Origin: Oasisia sp. SBJ-2009
Lineage: Eukaryota; Annelida; Polychaeta; Sabellida; Siboglinidae
Direction: 5' to 3'
Length of the DNA: 64,000 bases
NCBI GenBank assembly: GCA_964017155.1
Contig: OZ024857.1
Location: 14,291,902 to 14,355,901 of the forward strand
The notes under the pieces are model-generated. The model did no database searches and was not told the origin of the DNA. It worked only from the letters and a program-made list of their open reading frames with translations. The position numbers and the translations under genes are program-made. Position 1 is the first letter of the stretch. Each line of letters opens with the position of its first letter. This document shows, piece by piece, positions 13,597 through 23,321 of this stretch.

Positions 13597-14421
13597 GTGC
13601 TTTTTCTTGATTATAGCAAAGCATTTGATCTGATTAACCACGATATACTCTTAAACAAAATGACTGGAATGGACGTACCTGCACATCTGGTTCGATGGAT
13701 GGCTTCGTTCTTACTAGAACGCGAACAGAGAGTGAAAATAGGCGACGCTGTGTCAAAACCAAGGTGTCCCAATGGGGGCGTTCCCCAAGGGACTTTATCA
13801 GGGCCAAAACACTTTTTAGTCCATATCAATGATTTGCAAACGCTTTGTCCTATTTATAAATATGTTGATGACAGCACTATATTTGAAATATGCAACCAAG
13901 ACATGGTATCTGTTATCCAGGATTCTGCTGACCTTGTTGAGCAATGGTCCTGTAATAATGACATGCGTATCAATACGACTAAAACCAAAGAGATGGTTAT
14001 ATGTTTCAGAAGAGACAGAACATTTGTAGATGTTCTGCCATATATTTATATGAATGGAAATTATATTGAAAGAGTGTCTCAAGCAAAGGTTCTCGGTGTA
14101 ACTATATCATCTGACTTAAGTTGGAATGCACATGTAGATGAGATTATTTCAAAGGCAAGAAAGAGAGTGTACATGATTTATCAACTGAAACGTGCTGGAA
14201 TCAACCAAAACGATTTGATCAGAATTTATGTATCTGTAATTATACCTGTAGTCGAATATGAGTGCCCTGTGTGGTATACGAACTTACCTAAATACTTATC
14301 GGATAACATAGAAATAATTCAAAAAAGGTGTCTCAAAACTATATTTTCAGATTATCAATACGAAAATATCCTGAGATCTACAGAGCTATTAGATACGCGC
14401 TGGATCACATTACAACAATAA
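13597..14421 (+). pseudogene. Non-LTR retrotransposon reverse transcriptase fragment (L2/CR1-like clade)
   Basis: The 274-codon open frame begins inside the RT palm. It shows FLDYSKAFDLINHD (box A, aspartate) at about residues 3-16, GGVPQGTLSGPKHFLVHIND (box B) at about 60-79, YVDDS (box C, the YxDD catalytic site) at about 89-93, and the thumb segment AKVLGVTISSDLSWNAHVDE near 163-182. It then gives WYTNLPKYL and IQKRCLKTIF of the C-terminal connector. It lacks the endonuclease and fingers upstream and the C-terminal tail. It is cut at the start of the inverted-repeat arm, and its last 40 bp belong to that arm. No internal stop, so the insertion is fairly recent, but it cannot be functional alone. 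Confidence 0.85.
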
Positions 14422-14574
14422 TAATGTTATGATTTATAAACATCTTACATTTATTATGTAATAACGTCAGGCCATATCATTTGCATCAAATGCCAACCAC
14501 ACCTAATTAGATGAAGTAAGCTGACTACTCCAATTCCGTTCTCTTCCATCGATATAACAATTAAGTGTGACATA

Positions 14575-15505
14575 AGCTACGCACATACCAACCAACTAAC
14601 GCCGACTGCATTTGGCAGTTGGCGTAAGCATTGGTCCGTGGTAGACGCCAAATAGTTCCGCCGACTAACGCGGACTGCTGCCCGCACACACCAGCCGCAC
14701 ACACCAACCAACTAACGCCGACTGCAGTTGCCAGTTGGCGTTAGCATTGGTCCGTGGTAGACGCCAAATAGTTCCGCCGACTAACGCGGACTGCTGCCCG
14801 CACACACCTGCCGCACACACCAACCCGACTAACGTCGACCTTCGGCGCTAGCGGTATCCTCAAATCCACTACTAATTCGCGTGTTTACTAATTTTGTGTT
14901 TACTCATTTTGTGTTTACTTAAAATATCACCGTTCCAGTTAACAGTTATGTTGAAGTATAATTATTAGTCGTATACAATTCCAGAATTCGTCTTCAACGG
15001 TAGCGTCGCTTTGAGGATTTGTGTCCACATTTGGCGGCGAAAGAAAGCCAGGGACGTAAATTTAATCGACAAATTGCGTAAATAATATTAATTTCACACT
15101 TGTTTTATGGAATGATTGCCAATGACCACGGATTTAACGATGTGCTTCAGTCCACCTACACTAAACACTTGGTCTTGGTATATTTGTCAAAAGTACGTGA
15201 AACGGCAATCCTGTAAACGAAATATGGGCACTTACGCAGAATTCGGACCCACCTCAACCATTGACGCTGTAACTGTATCTTTGCCATCATTTGATACTTG
15301 ATTTAGTTAATTCAATTATTTAACATAATCGTGTGCATATTTATGTTTTTAAACAGCGCGTCTTAACATACTTTTGATGTCGAAAGGACAGAGCGGTTGG
15401 CATAAACAAACTGTTTATCGCTCATTCTACGTGCACGGCGCCGTGGCGTATGCACCGCTGCGCTTGCGACTGGCACAAATCGGAGCACTATTTGGGTCTC
15501 AAAAT
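14575..15505 (+). mobile_element. GTCGGCG-type transposon, partial copy 1
   Basis: The terminus GCTACGCACATACC at about 14576 is followed by subterminal tandem units built of GCCGACT/GTCGGCG words and then by a terminal reading frame ending in GTYAEFGPTSTID. The same order (terminus, GTCGGCG-rich block, TYAEFG frame) is seen at 20677-21667 and in the right inverted arm. I do not recognise the superfamily. It looks like a DNA transposon with complex subterminal repeats. Confidence 0.55.
15116..15301 (+). CDS. C-terminal fragment of an unknown transposon protein (TYAEFG motif)
   Basis: A 61-codon frame ends KRNMGTYAEFGPTSTIDAVT and a few more residues. The inverted arm carries the same frame at 21872-22057 with only a few substitutions. 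The third relative at 21378-21563 shares DTYAEFGHTSV, and a fourth, frame-broken copy lies at about 26085-26160. Recurrence with conserved protein rather than random sequence suggests the 3' exon of a transposon gene. No catalytic motif is visible and I do not recognise the family. Confidence 0.4.
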   Translation: MPMTTDLTMCFSPPTLNTWSWYICQKYVKRQSCKRNMGTYAEFGPTSTIDAVTVSLPSFDT

Positions 15506-15602
15506 TTAACAAGATTTAACAAGATTGCCACCTAGAGAATCAACTCAAGATGGCAGGTGGACAAGGAAGCCATTTGGCTTATCGAGAGTCCAACCTATCT
15601 AT

Positions 15603-18485
15603 CTAAATGTACCCCGCCCTTCTTAGGTACATGTCAATTTTATTTTTGAACATATTAACACTACTAGCACTTACACAATCAGCCGATAATCTGTTCCATT
15701 CATTTACTGTTCTTTGTGAAAATGAAAATTTTCTAATATCTAATCTACATTGCTTCTTTGCTAATGTAACTCCATGTCCTCTAGTCCTTCTCTCTTCCTT
15801 GACTGAGAAAAAAATATTTCTGTCAATATTTTCATACCCATTCAATATTTTAAAAACTTCTATCTGATCTCCTCGCAGTCTCCTGGTTTCTAGTGTTGTT
15901 AATCCACATTCTGTTAGACGCATTTCATAACTAATATTCCTGAGTTTTTGAATCATTTTGGTTGCTCTTCTTTGTACTCTTTCTAGTATATCAATATCCT
16001 TCTTGCGATATGGCCTCCATGCCTGTATGCAATATTCTAAATGAGGCCTAACTATTGTTTTGTACAGTGGTATTATTAGTTCTTTTTCCTTGTCCACTAT
16101 ATTTCGCCTAATTAATCCAAGAATTTGGTTTCCCTTCGCTGCTGCAATTGCACACTGTTCCGATACCTTCATATCAGCACTAATAGTTAACCCTAAGTCC
16201 TTTTCCTTTACGGTAGTATTTAGTACAGTATCACCCATTGTATAGTGTGCATCTTCATTCCCATGTCCTGTGTGGAGGCACTTACACTTCCCATAATTAA
16301 ACAGCATTTGCCACTTCTCAGACCATTCGGTCAACTTATTTAGATCATCTTGTAATTGCTGTCTATCTGTATCACTTTTTATTTTTCTGAACACTTTTGT
16401 ATCATCCGCAAACTTCAACACCTTGCTTGTTATATCATCATCCAAATCATTGATATATATTAAGAACAAAATAGGTCCCAATACTGATCCCTGCGGTACT
16501 CCACTCAAAACCGATTTCCAGTTTGAAACCTCCCCATCAACTACTACTCTTTGTCTTCTATCAATAAGCCATTTTTCTATCCAGTTAATCATAACATTGC
16601 CTATGCCATGGGCCTTCAGTTTAAGTAGTAATCTTTGATGTGGCACTTTGTCAAAAGCTTTTTTAAAATCTAAGTATATTATATCTACTGGTGATCCCTC
16701 ATCTACCCACTTTGTGACATCTTCCAAAAAACATAAGATATTTGTTAAGCATGACCTCGCTTTTAGAAACCCATGTTGAGATGGGTTAATCAAGTTATTT
16801 TTAACAAGGAAATCAACCAAGTGATCTTTAATTAGTCTTTCTAATAGTTTACAAATCACCGATGTTAAGCTCACTGGTCTATAGTTCTCTGACTTGCTTC
16901 TTGATCCTTTTTTAAATAATGGTATGATGTTTGCTTCTTTCCATTCTAACGGAACTACTCCTTCCTCTAATGCCAAATTGAACACTGTTGCAAGTGGTGT
17001 GCTAATTTGTTCTACAATTTCCAGTAGTAATTTGGGAGGAATCCCATCCACTCCAGGTGACTTATTATCCTTCATGTCCCTTATTTTCTTAGCTACCATT
17101 TTTGGTGTTACAATTAGTTGTCCTAAATAGTCTGACTCTCTCCCTTCGAATTTAGTCTCTGGAACTGGTAATGCACTAATATCTTCCCTGGTAAATACCG
17201 AACTAAAGTATTCATTTAGGTTTTCTGCCATTAAGAATCCCTCTGTTATTATTTTTCCATCACTATCTTCTAGAGGTCCGACCTTATCCTGAACTTTCTG
17301 TTTACTTCGAACATACGCATAAAAACTCTTGCTGTCATGTTTTATATTAAAAGCTAATTTTTGTTCATAGCTTCTCTTTGAATTTCTAGTTTCAGCTGTA
17401 GCTTGGTTAAGTGCTTCTTTATAAATGGCATAGTCTTCTTCACTTCCATTATGTCTATATGTCTTCCACATCATTTGCTTGTATTTGATTTTTCTAATGG
17501 CTTCTTTTGATAAGTGTTTCTTTTTTGACCGTTTCCCTTGTTTTTTCAAGGGGACAATTTTTTCCACAATGCAGTCAATTTCACTCTTTAAGATATTCCA
17601 ACATTCTTTTGCTGTCTTATTCTCCAGTGTGTTATTCCAGTCTATCTTTGCTAAATATTTCCTCATGTCCTTATATCTTCCTTTGTGAAATTTTTTCCTG
17701 TACCGTATTTTTCGATTCTGTTCTCCTTTTACTTTGATGATAAAATATATCTGGTTGTGATCACTACATCCCAGTGGCTCACATATCCTGACATTATCAA
17801 TAAATTCCTTCTGTGAGCTCAACACTATGTCCAACACGTTCTCACCCCTTGTTGGTTCTAACACATGTTGAATAAGGAAACTGTCTTGTACTAAATTTAA
17901 AAACTGTTGATCTTCACTCCCAGTACTCTGTAGAGATTTCCACTGTATACGCCCATGGTTAAAATCCCCCATAATTATACAGTCCCGTTTACTGACTTCC
18001 TTTATAGCGTTTTGTATTTTCTCATTCTCTTCTGTGTTTATGTTTGGACTTCGATAAACTAACCCAACAGTTAACGTTGAGTTTCCTGAAACTATGTTAC
18101 ACCAGACAGCTTCTTCACATTCTGCTTCTTTTTCTAATTTTATTTCGTAAGCCTGGATGGATTCTTTAATATGTAAAATAACGCCACCTCCCCTTCTCCC
18201 TATTCTATCTTTCCTAAACATGACATATCCTGTCATTCCTAATTCGGCATCTGATATGTCGGGGGTGGCCCAAGATTCAGTTATACCTATTATGTGAGGG
18301 TCAGTATCTTCTACCATAATGTTTAGTTCATTTCTTTTGTTTACTATGCTCCTTGCATTTAAACAAACACATTTATAACCAAATGTGGTAGAGTTTTCCA
18401 GACTGTTCTTTGCCGTTTTCTTTGTGCTGTCCTTATCTGTGCCTCCAGTATTTGGCTTCTCTGTGAATCCCCCCTGCGAATCTAG
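15603..18485 (-). CDS. CR1 ORF2: APE-type endonuclease and reverse transcriptase
   Basis: Makes the nick and copies the element RNA at the target (target-primed reverse transcription, nucleus). The ATG-initiated part is 904 residues (from 18317). The open frame extends 56 codons further, to 18485, without an ATG. That extension includes CLNARSIVNKRNELN, which supplies the first catalytic asparagine of the endonuclease, so the ATG at 18317 is unlikely to be the true start. Counting from that ATG: ITESW (glutamate 14), GDFN 117-120, SDH 185-187, SPGVDG 420-425, LDFKKAFD 549-556 (RT box A), GVPQGS 606-611 (box B), FADD 636-639 (box C). All catalytic residues are present. The C-terminus ends MYLRRAGYI. 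The frame lies at -1 relative to ORF1 and is probably reached by frameshifting. Confidence 0.93.
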   Translation of the reverse strand, partial: LDSQGGFTEKPNTGGTDKDSTKKTAKNSLENSTTFGYKCVCLNARSIVNKRNELNIMVEDTDPHIIGITESWATPDISDAELGMTGYVMFRKDRIGRRGGGVILHIKESIQAYEIKLEKEAECEEAVWCNIVSGNSTLTVGLVYRSPNINTEENEKIQNAIKEVSKRDCIIMGDFNHGRIQWKSLQSTGSEDQQFLNLVQDSFLIQHVLEPTRGENVLDIVLSSQKEFIDNVRICEPLGCSDHNQIYFIIKVKGEQNRKIRYRKKFHKGRYKDMRKYLAKIDWNNTLENKTAKECWNILKSEIDCIVEKIVPLKKQGKRSKKKHLSKEAIRKIKYKQMMWKTYRHNGSEEDYAIYKEALNQATAETRNSKRSYEQKLAFNIKHDSKSFYAYVRSKQKVQDKVGPLEDSDGKIITEGFLMAENLNEYFSSVFTREDISALPVPETKFEGRESDYLGQLIVTPKMVAKKIRDMKDNKSPGVDGIPPKLLLEIVEQISTPLATVFNLALEEGVVPLEWKEANIIPLFKKGSRSKSENYRPVSLTSVICKLLERLIKDHLVDFLVKNNLINPSQHGFLKARSCLTNILCFLEDVTKWVDEGSPVDIIYLDFKKAFDKVPHQRLLLKLKAHGIGNVMINWIEKWLIDRRQRVVVDGEVSNWKSVLSGVPQGSVLGPILFLIYINDLDDDITSKVLKFADDTKVFRKIKSDTDRQQLQDDLNKLTEWSEKWQMLFNYGKCKCLHTGHGNEDAHYTMGDTVLNTTVKEKDLGLTISADMKVSEQCAIAAAKGNQILGLIRRNIVDKEKELIIPLYKTIVRPHLEYCIQAWRPYRKKDIDILERVQRRATKMIQKLRNISYEMRLTECGLTTLETRRLRGDQIEVFKILNGYENIDRNIFFSVKEERRTRGHGVTLAKKQCRLDIRKFSFSQRTVNEWNRLSADCVSASSVNMFKNKIDMYLRRAGYI

Positions 18486-19153
18486 TTTAAATAACTGAAA
18501 CCTGTTCCCCTGTCCATAGATCGAAGCAAGTTCTCAGAGAAAACTGCTGCACCCTTTCCGCTTAGATGGAGGCCATCTCTCATATACATATCTTCTTTTC
18601 CCACAAAGTATCCCCACAAATCTACAAATCCTTCTTCTTCGCACATCTGCTCTACTAGAACGTTGATTGCCATCCTCTTGCAGTTTCTATAGGCTACACC
18701 CCTTCCCCCCATCACTGGCAAAATTCCTGAGAGAATAATCTGCTCAACTCTTGTCTTCTTCAGCTTCCCTACCAACTGTCTGTATCTTTGCACTATTCTA
18801 GTTGTCCCCTCCTTGTCTGCATTGTTCGTCCCTACATGTACTAATATAGATCCTCCCTGGCCATGCCCCAACACGTTCCCTACTCTTTCTGTCACATTCT
18901 CTATCCGAGAGCCCGGAAGACAAACAACAACATCTTCGCCTTTGTTTAAAGTCTTGTCTGTCTTTCTCAAAATTGAGTCGCCCATAAACACCCTTTCTGT
19001 TCTCGATGCCCCCTCAATCACTGCCTCAGAGTAGCTCCTCCGTGTTGCATCTCCCTGGTCGTTGACTTTTCTTCCTCCCGCCTTCTCTGCCGTCAATGTT
19101 ATTGACTTCCCTTTCGGCACATTTACTCTCAGTTCCTTTCTTCCATTCATCTT
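18482..19153 (-). CDS. CR1 ORF1: SGNH/GDSL esterase-like protein
   Basis: CR1 and L2 elements often encode an SGNH-fold esterase in ORF1; its role in transposition is unsettled. Numbering from the longest frame (start 19186): VFMGDSILRK (GDS nucleophile block, 69-71), CLPGSRIENV (89-98), VHVGTNNAD (block with conserved Gly/Asn, 117-125) and MRDGLHLSGKG (Asp-x-x-His block, 202-212). I take the start as the methionine of MNGRKELRV at about 19151, because the preceding ten codons are the antisense of the neighbouring CR1 copy. The N-terminus may be truncated. The C-terminus is FSYLN, and its last codons form the slippery heptamer next to the stop. Confidence 0.85.
   Translation of the reverse strand, partial: KMNGRKELRVNVPKGKSITLTAEKAGGRKVNDQGDATRRSYSEAVIEGASRTERVFMGDSILRKTDKTLNKGEDVVVCLPGSRIENVTERVGNVLGHGQGGSILVHVGTNNADKEGTTRIVQRYRQLVGKLKKTRVEQIILSGILPVMGGRGVAYRNCKRMAINVLVEQMCEEEGFVDLWGYFVGKEDMYMRDGLHLSGKGAAVFSENLLRSMDRGTGFSYLN
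18485..18491 (-). promoter_or_regulatory. Candidate -1 ribosomal frameshift site T TTA AAC
   Basis: In ORF1 frame the last codons are AGT TAT TTA AAC TAG. The heptamer T TTA AAC has the X XXY YYZ form and is one of the most efficient known slippery sequences in eukaryotic systems. A one-base slip back makes the next codons CTA GAT TCG, which is the open frame running into ORF2. The overlap is therefore exactly what a -1 frameshift needs. A stimulatory structure in the following 60-80 nt is plausible (G-rich run soon after) but not demonstrated. Confidence 0.65.
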
Positions 19154-19156
19154 TCC

Positions 19157-19431
19157 TCCGGTCACATGAACGTGCAAATGAAGCAAAGAAGCAGTGTAGA
19201 CTAGATATTATAATTTGTTTTTAACAAATAACAGTAAATGCATGGCACAGATTATCAGCTGATTGTGTAGGTGCTAGTAGTGTCAATATGTTTAAAAATG
19301 AAATCGACATATACTTAAGAAGGGCGGTGTATATTTAGATTTATAGGTTGGACTCTCGATAAGCCAAAGGGCTTGCTTTTCCACCTGCCACCCAGAGTTG
19401 ATTATCTAGGTCGCAATCTTGTTACATCTTG

Positions 19432-19437
<6 letters not shown>
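19157..19437 (+). pseudogene. 3' end of a second CR1 element, opposite orientation
   Basis: The plus strand reads AKKQCRLDI-like, then TVNAWHRLSADCVGASSVNM and IYLRRAVYI before a stop, matching the last residues of the complete ORF2. It is followed by the same untranslated end (GGTTGGACTCTCGATAAGCC) and by an ATCTTGTT tail that merges into (TA)n. It sits head to head with the 5' end of the minus-strand CR1. Confidence 0.9.
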
Positions 19438-19491
<54 letters not shown>

Positions 19492-20390
19492 ATATATAAT
19501 ATACAATATAAAATATACAATATACAATATAGAATATAGAATATAGAATATAGAATATAGAATATAGAATATAGAATATAGAATATAGAATATAGAATAT
19601 AGAATATAGAATATAGAATATAGAATATAGAATATAGAATATAGAATATAGAATATAGAATATATAATATAGAATATAGAATATATAATATATAATATAT
19701 AATATATAATATATAATATATAATATATAATATATAATATATAATATATAATATATAATATATAATATATAATATATAATATATAATATATAATATATAA
19801 TATATAATATATAATATATAATATATAATATATAATATATAATATATAATATATAATATATAATATATAATATATAATATATAATATATAATATATAATA
19901 TATAATATATAATATATAATATATAATATATAATATATAATATATAATATATAATATATAATATATAATATATAATATATAATATATAATATATAATATA
20001 TAATATATAATATATAATATATAATATATAATATATAATATATAATATATAATATATAATATATAATATATAATATATAATATATAATATATAATATATA
20101 ATATATAATATATAATATATAATATATAACATATAATATATAACATATAATATATAACATATAATATATAACATATAATATATAACATATAATATATAAC
20201 ATATAATATATAACATATAATATATAACATATGATATATAACATATGATATATAACATATGATATATAACATATGATATATAACATATGATATATAACAT
20301 ATGATATATAACATATGATATATAACATATGATATATAACATATGATATATAACATATAATATATAACATATAACATATAAAATATAACA
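19433..20390. repeat. (TA)n followed by a heptamer satellite with variant blocks
   Basis: A (TA)n run at 19433-19487 passes into an array of 7 bp units. Successive blocks are AGAATAT (about 19505-19690), TAATATA (about 19690-20130), alternating TAACATA/TAATATA (20130-20230), and a 14 bp TAACATATGATATA unit (20230-20345). Because seven is not a multiple of three and the unit lacks stops on the minus strand, all three minus frames stay open for over 330 codons. These frames are not genes. Confidence 0.95.
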
Positions 20391-20525
20391 TACATACATA
20401 CATACATACATACATACATACATACATACATACACAGTGTTTCCCTTGCTATACGATTAACGAGGTGGGCCACCTCACCGTTTTCCTAATCCTCCTCGCT
20501 CCAAATATGCCAAGATTGCCACCGC
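20390..20525. repeat. (CATA)n plus hAT-like terminal sequence
   Basis: A CATA array is followed by CAGTGTTTCCC, a GAGGTGG..CCACCTC palindrome and CTCGCTCCAAATATGCCA. The same order, reverse-complemented and also next to a GTAT/GCAT array, is at 50725-50825. CAGTGTTTCCC resembles hAT transposon ends. It is probably a non-autonomous element whose end adjoins a microsatellite. Confidence 0.55.
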
Positions 20526-20676
20526 ATAGTTATTTCTTGTTATTTGTTTCTAATTTGGTTGCCGGGATAGGGCCTCTGCATGAAAGCGGCGACGATATTA
20601 GGTAATTCACCTGATCATAAATATTGTGTTATGATGAATTGTGCTGCTTATAAACTGTAACCAGTAACTACTAATG

Positions 20677-21667
20677 CTACGCACACACCGCGCACACACC
20701 GCACCGACTAGTCGGCGTAAAGCAGTCGGCCGACTGCAGTCGGTTTGGTGTGTGCGCAAATTACGCCGACGGTCGGCATTATTGCGCCGATTAACGTCGA
20801 TTAGTGCGGATTCAAATATTGAATCGGCGTTAATTCCCAGTCGGCGCTAATCCGCAGTCGGCGTTAGATAAGGAGGTATCCGGTGACGACTTGGCGCCGC
20901 AGGCGTATATCAGATGACGAGTCGGCTTGGTGTGTGCACGCTATTTTAATAACCCGACGGTCGGCGTTAAGTTTGCCATTATAAATCATAGGGCTTTCAT
21001 GTGAAAAACCTCGTTATACCTAATCCCGGCGTATTTTTTAGTTTCCGTGCCGACTCTTACCACAAGGTTTATATTTCTACTTTCACATTTTACCCAATTT
21101 TTAGAAAGTAATGTATTATTTTTGTGCTATTCCCGTTGACCCATTACCGTATATTCTTTTTCTACAAGCCGAAGCAATAAATAAATGTACTTTTGCCTTT
21201 GTTTCCCGCTTCCAACGGGATTCTCCATTTTGTATCTTGTGAACAGCGGTATCGCTGGTGGCGCCGCTGCCTGGGCATAAATTAAAAGCCTTTTATAAAT
21301 CCGCAATTCTGTGCTAGCGGTTAACAACGTTTTTGAGGATTTCGTTGGGTGTGACTGAATTTCAAGATAACTATTAATTGGAACGGATAAATATAATGTT
21401 TTTATTTAAATTACAGTTCGGCGCTACGCATTTCTTTGCAGGAACACTGGCCAAATGCACAAGACATTTCGTCGTGAACGCTGACGACGAAGCTCCGTCT
21501 TCATACGTAATATATTTCGACACTTATGCAGAATTCGGACACACCTCAGTTTTGCCATTATAAGTTTATAGCTGTATATTTGCCTATATTGGATACGTCA
21601 CACAAACGCTAATCCTAAACATGATCAATCAGCTTTCCCAGGCATATTTATGTTTCACAAATATTCC
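20677..21667 (+). mobile_element. GTCGGCG-type transposon, diverged copy 2
   Basis: The terminus GCTACGCACACACC at about 20675 is followed by a block crowded with GTCGGCG, CGACTG and AATCGGCG words (20690-20960), then by non-coding sequence and the TYAEFG frame. It ends near TTATGTTTCACAAATATTCC, directly against the inner end of the right inverted arm. Confidence 0.5.
21378..21563 (+). CDS. C-terminal fragment of an unknown transposon protein (second TYAEFG copy)
   Basis: The frame contains TRHFVVNADDEAPSSYVIYF and ends DTYAEFGHTSVLPL. A possible splice acceptor (TTTAAATTACAG) ends at about 21417, so the true coding part may be only 21418-21563. It shares the terminal motif with 15116-15301. 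Function unknown. Confidence 0.35.
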   Translation: MERINIMFLFKLQFGATHFFAGTLAKCTRHFVVNADDEAPSSYVIYFDTYAEFGHTSVLPL

Positions 21668-22774
21668 ATTTTGAGACCCAAATAGTGCTCCGATTTGTGC
21701 CAGTCGTAAGCGCAGCGGTGCATACGCCACGGCGCCGTGCACGTAGAATGAGCGATAAACAGTTTGTTTATGCCAACCGCTCTGTCTTTTCGACCTCAAA
21801 AGTATGTTAAGACGCGCTGTTTAAAAACATAAATATGCACAAGATTATGTTAAATGATTGAATTAACTAAATCAAGTATCAAATGATGGCAAAGATACAG
21901 TTACAGCGTCAATGGTTGAGGTGGGTCCGAATTCTGCGTAAGTGCCCATATTTCGTTTACAGGATTGCCGTTTCACGTACTTTTGACAAATATACCAAGA
22001 CCAAGTGTTTATTGTAGGTGGATTGAAGCACATCGTTAAATCCGTGGTCATTGGCAATCATTCCATAAAACAAGTGTGAAATTAATATTATTTACGCAAT
22101 TTGTCGATTAAATTTACGTCCCTGGCTCTCTTTCGCCGCCAAATGTGGACACAAATCCTCAAAGCGACGCTACCGTTGAAGACGAATTCTAGAATTGTGT
22201 ACGACTAATAATTATACTTCAACATAACTGTTAACTGGAACGGTGATATTTTAAGTAAACACAAAATGAGTAAACACAAAATTAGTAAACACGCGAATTA
22301 GTAGTGGATTTGAGGATACCGCTAGCGCCGAAGGTCGACGTTAGTCGGGTTGGTGTGTGCGGCTGGTGTGTGCGGGCAGCAGTCCGCGTTAGTCGGCGAA
22401 ACTATTTGGCGTCTACCACGGACCAATGCTAACGCCAACTGCCAACTGCAGTCGGCGTTAGTTGGTTGGTGTGTGCGGCTGGTGTGTGCGGGCAGCAGTC
22501 CGCGTTAGTCGGCGGAACTATTTGGCGTCTACCACGGACCAATGCTTACGCCAACTGCCAAATGCAGTCGGCGTTAGTTGGTTGGTGTGTGCGTAGCTTA
22601 TATCACACTTAATTGTTATATCGATGGAAGAGAACGGAATTGGAGTAGTCAGCTTACGTCATCTAATTAGGTGTGGCCTGACGTTATTACATAATAAATG
22701 TAAGACGTTTATAAATCATAACATTATTATTGTTGTAATGTGACCCAGCGCGTATCTAATAGCTCTGGCCCAAC
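21668..22774. repeat. Right arm of the 1.1 kb inverted repeat
   Basis: Reverse complement of 14382-15505 with scattered substitutions and small indels, including both 115 bp units and the frame at 21872-22057 (minus). The outer 40 bp are again LINE sequence, but here no further LINE sequence follows beyond 22774. Confidence 0.9.
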
Positions 22775-22942
22775 GGTCCAGTCGTTTTGTCAAGTGGTAC
22801 TGTGATCTCGGTTCTCCCTGTATCTCTGTCGATGTTCACACTGTTCGGTCATGCTGGACCAGTTGGACGTGTTATTCGGTATATATAATCTTAGCATCTC
22901 ATTTCCCTGTCCACTGTCTTGATGACACTCCCAAACCAGCGT

Positions 22943-23020
22943 CTGCAGTATTTCCTTGCGGATCGGTGAATATATATATATATATATATATATATTCACC
23001 GATCCGCAAGGAAATACTGC

Positions 23021-23113
<93 letters not shown>
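22943..23113. repeat. 80 bp perfect palindrome followed by (TA)n
   Basis: CTGCAG at 22943 through GGTGAA, a TA-rich centre, and the exact reverse complement ending CTGCAG at 23022. A (TA)n array follows to about 23113. The non-TA part of each arm is about 28 bp and matches without mismatch. Confidence 0.92.
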
Positions 23114-23116
<3 letters not shown>

Positions 23117-23321
23117 ACAGTGTTTCGTTGTTTTCGCGTTTTGATTATCTCATAAGATGTGTTTCCGAATGTCTGCCTTTGTTTCATACATTTCAAAATT
23201 TCCACCGATATTTTGGCAACGAATTGCCGTCCGTCCGTCCGCTTACAAACTCACTCGCTTGCTCACTCACTCACTCTCTAACTTGCGGAACAGAACAAAT
23301 TCTAAACAAAACTTCGTGCTT

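Larger units (their letters stand above)
14382..15505. repeat. Left arm of a 1.1 kb inverted repeat
   Basis: The reverse complement of 21668-22774 matches this arm almost throughout, from GAGCTATTAGATACGCGCTG at the outer end to TTTGGGTCTCAAAAT at the inner end. The arm includes two tandem units of about 115 bp rich in GCCGACT, GGCGTTAGC and CGCACACACC (14588-14821). It also contains the short reading frame at 15116-15301. The outermost 40 bp are LINE coding sequence, so the inversion break lies inside the LINE. Confidence 0.9.
15506..19157 (-). mobile_element. CR1-type non-LTR retrotransposon, 5'-truncated, otherwise intact
   Basis: Minus-strand element with ORF1 (SGNH esterase) and ORF2 (endonuclease plus reverse transcriptase). 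Its 3' end, just downstream of the ORF2 stop, finishes with tandem AATCTTGTTA-like tails against the inner end of the inverted-repeat arm. Upstream it stops at about 19157, where sequence switches to a second CR1 in the opposite orientation. The 5' untranslated region and possibly the start of ORF1 are therefore missing. ORF2 has no stop or frameshift over more than 2.7 kb, so the insertion is young. Confidence 0.9.

Noticed and set aside
14588..14821. CRISPR-like pair of spaced repeats
   Set aside because: Only two long imperfect units in an animal transposon arm, no regular short repeats with unique spacers, eukaryotic context.
18482..19186. First ten codons of the longest ORF1 frame as the real N-terminus
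   Set aside because: They are the antisense of the C-terminal coding part of the neighbouring CR1.
15506..19437. Twin-priming (5' inversion) explanation for the head-to-head CR1 pair
   Set aside because: Twin priming inverts a 5' part of the same element. Here the inverted piece is a 3' end with its own tail, so two insertions are more likely.
19690..20130. Heptamer array as interstitial telomere sequence
   Set aside because: The unit TAATATA lacks the G-run of any known telomere repeat.
19406..20473. Three overlapping minus-strand frames of 330-355 codons rich in Tyr and Ile
   Set aside because: They arise from a 7 bp stop-free satellite unit read in all three frames; there is no protein signal.
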